Source: JAYELX01 sp964544065 (GTDB taxonomy: Bacteria; Chloroflexota; Anaerolineae; Anaerolineales; UBA11858). Taken from it: 15,720 nt of DNA. Location: NCBI GenBank assembly GCA_964544065.1, contig CAZJBA010000069.1, positions 1 to 15,720 of the forward strand. The letters are read 5' to 3'. Below the pieces are notes generated by a model. That model saw only the letters and a list, made by a program, of their open reading frames with translations. It searched no databases and had not been told where the DNA came from. The translations under genes were made by a program, and so were the position numbers. This document shows positions 13,763 through 15,720 of the stretch, piece after piece; positions within the stretch are counted from its first letter, which is position 1, and the number at the start of each line of letters is the position of its first letter.

Positions 13763-15478
13763 ATGGAACGAACCGTCCCCTATACCGCCTCCGAAGAAGT
13801 CGAGCTTTACCTGCGCACCTATTATTCTTTGCTGCGCTCTACCGCCGAGGTGCAAATCAAAACCCTGGAAGAGGCTCACTCGGCGATGAACTCCTTGCTC
13901 CATCCCGGTGCCCGCCGGGACGAGCCGGATATGTCCGCTTTCATCTACAGCGTTTTGCGGCTGCCGGATTGCATCAACAAGGTTCGCACGGTGGTCTTGG
14001 GGCAGAGCGAGGCGGTTTTCGAGCGAGAGGGGATCGGCGATGTCAGCGAGTGGCAGATTGTCGAAGCGCGCGCCCGGCGGCGGCGATGTTATTTCAACGG
14101 AGAGGATACCCTTGCCTGTTTGATCGCCAGCCGCTCCGATATTGATGACGTGGTCCCCTTGATGACGGCCTACCAAATCGAGTGGAAGAAAATCCACCGC
14201 CTCTTAGAGCGGCTGCCCGACTCCTTCCCTCTCGAAGATGCTCGCGATGACCGCAAGGTGCGTGAGCGTCTCGCTGAGGGATTGCACATGTCCATGGACG
14301 ATCTCGACCGCCTGGAGACGATTTGGGGAGACGATTTCGTCCCCAACCTGCAACGGATTGCTGAGTCGACCAGCCGTTTAAGTGTACTCCTGCTCAGCGG
14401 CACCCTCATCGAGTATCACCGTGCCACCCACGCCTGGTGGGAGAACATCCTCCGGGCCCGCCCCGATTTGGAGAACAGACCCGTCTATTTCGTTTCCAGC
14501 AACACCCACAGCCTGGTCAATCTGCTCTCCGGTTTTGCCCTCAAACAACGGGATACCTTGATCCAGTTTCTGGAGAATGCCGGTGACGATGACCTGAAAC
14601 AGGAGTGGGAAGAAATTCAGGCCCAGATGATCCCCTCTAGCCAGGAGAACTTCCTCTATTATGTCCTGAAGAAATATCTTCAGTCCGAGCGCGGCAAAGC
14701 GCTGGGCGAGATTCGGCGCCAAACCGAGCTGGAATGCGGCATTCAACGCGTGGATAGCGAGCATTATTTCGATGTCGATTCTCAGGTGATCGAGCTTTCC
14801 CGCCTCAACCCCGATTGGATGGATCCGCGCCTCTGGGATGGTGACGCTGCCTGGCTGCAAGACAGCGACGCCTTGATCCTGAATATCGATTACCCTCTTG
14901 GCCTGGCCGCGTACAACATTCTCTCGGAGGTGGCCGTCCACACCGGCAAGATTTTGGGCGTCTATATCATGGGCAAGGGTGCCACGCTCAATGGCATCAT
15001 CGGCGATGTGATGATCCCGGATGTGGTTCACGATGAACACTCCCGCAACACATACATTTTTCCCAACGCGATCAAAGCCTCCGATGTGGCCCCGCATCTG
15101 GTCTATGGTACCGTTTTGGATAACCAGAAGTCGGTCACGGTTCGGGGCACCTTCTTGCAAAACGCCGAATATATGGATGTGTTTTACAGCGAGGGCTACA
15201 CCGATATCGAGATGGAGGCAGGCCCTTATCTTTCGGCTGTTTACGAGATGTTCCGGCCCAAGCGGCATCCAGCCGATGAAATCGTCAACTTGCATGCGAT
15301 CGATTTTGACCTCGGCATTACCCACTATGCTTCCGACACCCCGTTGAGCAAGGGGAGGAATCTTGGCGCACGCGCTTTATCTTATTTTGGTATGGATCCC
15401 ACCTATGCGACCGCGATCGCCGTTCTTCGGCGGATTTTCAAAGTTGAGAAGGGACGCCATTTTGACCAAAAGGCTTAA
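13763..15478 (+). CDS. uncharacterised 571-aa protein with a nucleoside-phosphorylase-like C-terminal region
   Basis: 571 aa, soluble, without signal peptide or membrane helices. Residues 1 to about 330 are helix-rich, charged and not recognisable. From about 365 the sequence turns alpha/beta, with features that recall the purine/uridine phosphorylase fold: NIDYPLG at 374-380, GKGATLNG at 404-411 leading straight into GDVMIPD at 414-420, and EMEAGPY at 483-489, which resembles the EMEA/EMEG substrate-binding motif of PNP, AMP nucleosidase and MTA nucleosidase. These are short matches, so the relation is a hypothesis. I believe such proteins are annotated as a DUF (possibly DUF6909, from memory and unchecked). 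The ATG directly follows the upstream stop with no spacing and little Shine-Dalgarno. It ends the gene block; its stop overlaps the first repeat unit of the right flank. With purine-type oxidase and deaminase genes nearby, a nucleoside or nucleotide cleaving role would fit. Confidence 0.8.
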   Translation: MERTVPYTASEEVELYLRTYYSLLRSTAEVQIKTLEEAHSAMNSLLHPGARRDEPDMSAFIYSVLRLPDCINKVRTVVLGQSEAVFEREGIGDVSEWQIVEARARRRRCYFNGEDTLACLIASRSDIDDVVPLMTAYQIEWKKIHRLLERLPDSFPLEDARDDRKVRERLAEGLHMSMDDLDRLETIWGDDFVPNLQRIAESTSRLSVLLLSGTLIEYHRATHAWWENILRARPDLENRPVYFVSSNTHSLVNLLSGFALKQRDTLIQFLENAGDDDLKQEWEEIQAQMIPSSQENFLYYVLKKYLQSERGKALGEIRRQTELECGIQRVDSEHYFDVDSQVIELSRLNPDWMDPRLWDGDAAWLQDSDALILNIDYPLGLAAYNILSEVAVHTGKILGVYIMGKGATLNGIIGDVMIPDVVHDEHSRNTYIFPNAIKASDVAPHLVYGTVLDNQKSVTVRGTFLQNAEYMDVFYSEGYTDIEMEAGPYLSAVYEMFRPKRHPADEIVNLHAIDFDLGITHYASDTPLSKGRNLGARALSYFGMDPTYATAIAVLRRIFKVEKGRHFDQKA

Positions 15479-15571
15479 CGCAGAGAGATGCCAGGAAACG
15501 CTTTAACGCGGAGACGCGGAGGTGCACCCGGTGTCGCCCATAGGGCGTGCATAGCATCCCTGGCGGGAAGG

Positions 15572-15601
15572 CGCAGAGAAAACAAAGATAAAAACTCTGC
15601 G
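15572..15601 (+). terminator. hairpin with an A-rich loop, possible bidirectional terminator or repeat stem
   Basis: CGCAGAG (15572-15578) pairs with CTCTGCG (15595-15601) around a 16-base, almost all-A loop. There is no T-run after the stem, so intrinsic termination of the operon is uncertain. It is the first strong stem after the last gene, about 90 nt past its stop, and is part of the repeat block. Confidence 0.35.
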
Positions 15602-15609
15602 TCTCCCTA

Positions 15610-15645
15610 GGCGTGTTCTTTACGCCCGGCGTGTCTTTTACGCCC
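15610..15645 (+). repeat. two tandem 18-bp hairpin repeats
   Basis: Two adjacent 18-mers, 15610-15627 and 15628-15645, match at 16 of 18 positions and both read GGCGTGT...TTTACGCCC. Each can fold alone, GGCGT pairing with ACGCC. The two mismatches swap TC and CT in the loop, so the stems are kept. Confidence 0.6.
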
Positions 15646-15663
15646 ACGCTGCGGCTCTGCGTT

Positions 15664-15720
15664 GAAGTAATTTTGTAAGCGTTCACGGGGGTGTCATTCT
15701 TGCCGCGCTTCCCCTGGCGG
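15664..15720. other. right-edge non-coding sequence
   Basis: No gene or RNA is recognisable. The final CCCTGGCGG (15712-15720) repeats the nine bases at 15558-15566, suggesting the repeat-rich flank continues beyond the window. Confidence 0.4.

Larger units (their letters stand above)
15477..15663. repeat. non-coding repeat block bounded by AACGCAGAG / CTCTGCGTT inverted ends
   Basis: AACGCAGAG at 15477-15485, beginning inside the stop codon of the last gene, has its exact inverse CTCTGCGTT at 15655-15663. Degenerate copies (AACGCGGAGACGCGGAG around 15504-15520) lie inside. A further palindrome, CGCCC-ATA-GGGCG, sits at 15535-15547. The block looks like a dispersed intergenic repeat of the kind scattered through many Chloroflexota and cyanobacterial genomes. 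No open frame of note is present. Confidence 0.65.

Noticed and set aside
15477..15663. CRISPR array
   Set aside because: Repeat units are short, irregular and inverted, with no regular spacers and no cas genes.

Overview
The window is a compact, all plus-strand block of eleven genes, about 55-60 % G+C by eye. It most resembles a Chloroflexota (Anaerolineae-like) genome from an anaerobic or micro-aerobic habitat. That call is an inference from four things: a CofC-type (coenzyme F420) nucleotidyltransferase, a family II pyrophosphatase with CBS domains, an FAD/[2Fe-2S] fusion protein, and the repeat-rich DNA at the right edge with its AACGCAGAG / CTCTGCGTT inverted units. A run of 100 Ns at 7685-7784 shows this is a draft scaffold, perhaps a metagenome bin.

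Layout. Block 1 (205-4157): a 937-residue XdhD-type molybdenum hydroxylase ([2Fe-2S] domains fused to the Mo-binding domains), then a Nudix hydrolase and a Cys-based (PTP/DSP) phosphatase, with a 9-nt gap and a 1-nt overlap. Block 2 (4210-9604): after a likely extended -10 promoter, a CofC-like nucleotidyltransferase, a YgfK-type flavin/iron-sulfur oxidoreductase (3' end lost in the N gap), an SsnA-type aminohydrolase and a hotdog thioesterase; two junctions are ATGA overlaps. Block 3 (9817-15478): after a 212-nt leader with a GC-rich hairpin, a CBS-domain Mn-dependent pyrophosphatase, an FAD plus [2Fe-2S] subunit of a Mo hydroxylase, a small two-helix membrane protein, a roughly seven-helix membrane protein, and a 571-residue uncharacterised protein whose C-terminal third carries nucleoside-phosphorylase-like motifs. 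The last 240 bases are non-coding and full of short inverted and tandem repeats.

How the genes may work together. XdhD, YgfK, SsnA and an FAD subunit are the core of the E. coli mocA-ygfK-ssnA-ygfM-xdhD region, related versions of which have been tied to anaerobic purine/urate catabolism in gut bacteria. Here XdhD keeps the three residues that define purine-type active sites (equivalents of bovine xanthine dehydrogenase Glu802, Arg880 and Glu1261). SsnA would deaminate an amino-purine or related ring compound, and YgfK with the FAD/[2Fe-2S] protein would move electrons between the Mo enzyme and NAD(P)H. The slot occupied by MocA (Mo-cofactor cytidylyltransferase) in E. coli is filled here by a CofC-like enzyme. 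Around this core sit nucleotide-linked accessory proteins (Nudix, CBS-PPase, phosphorylase-like protein) and two unrecognised membrane proteins. The best candidates for something undescribed are the CofC-for-MocA swap, the duplicated [2Fe-2S] modules, and the membrane pair plus phosphorylase-like protein.
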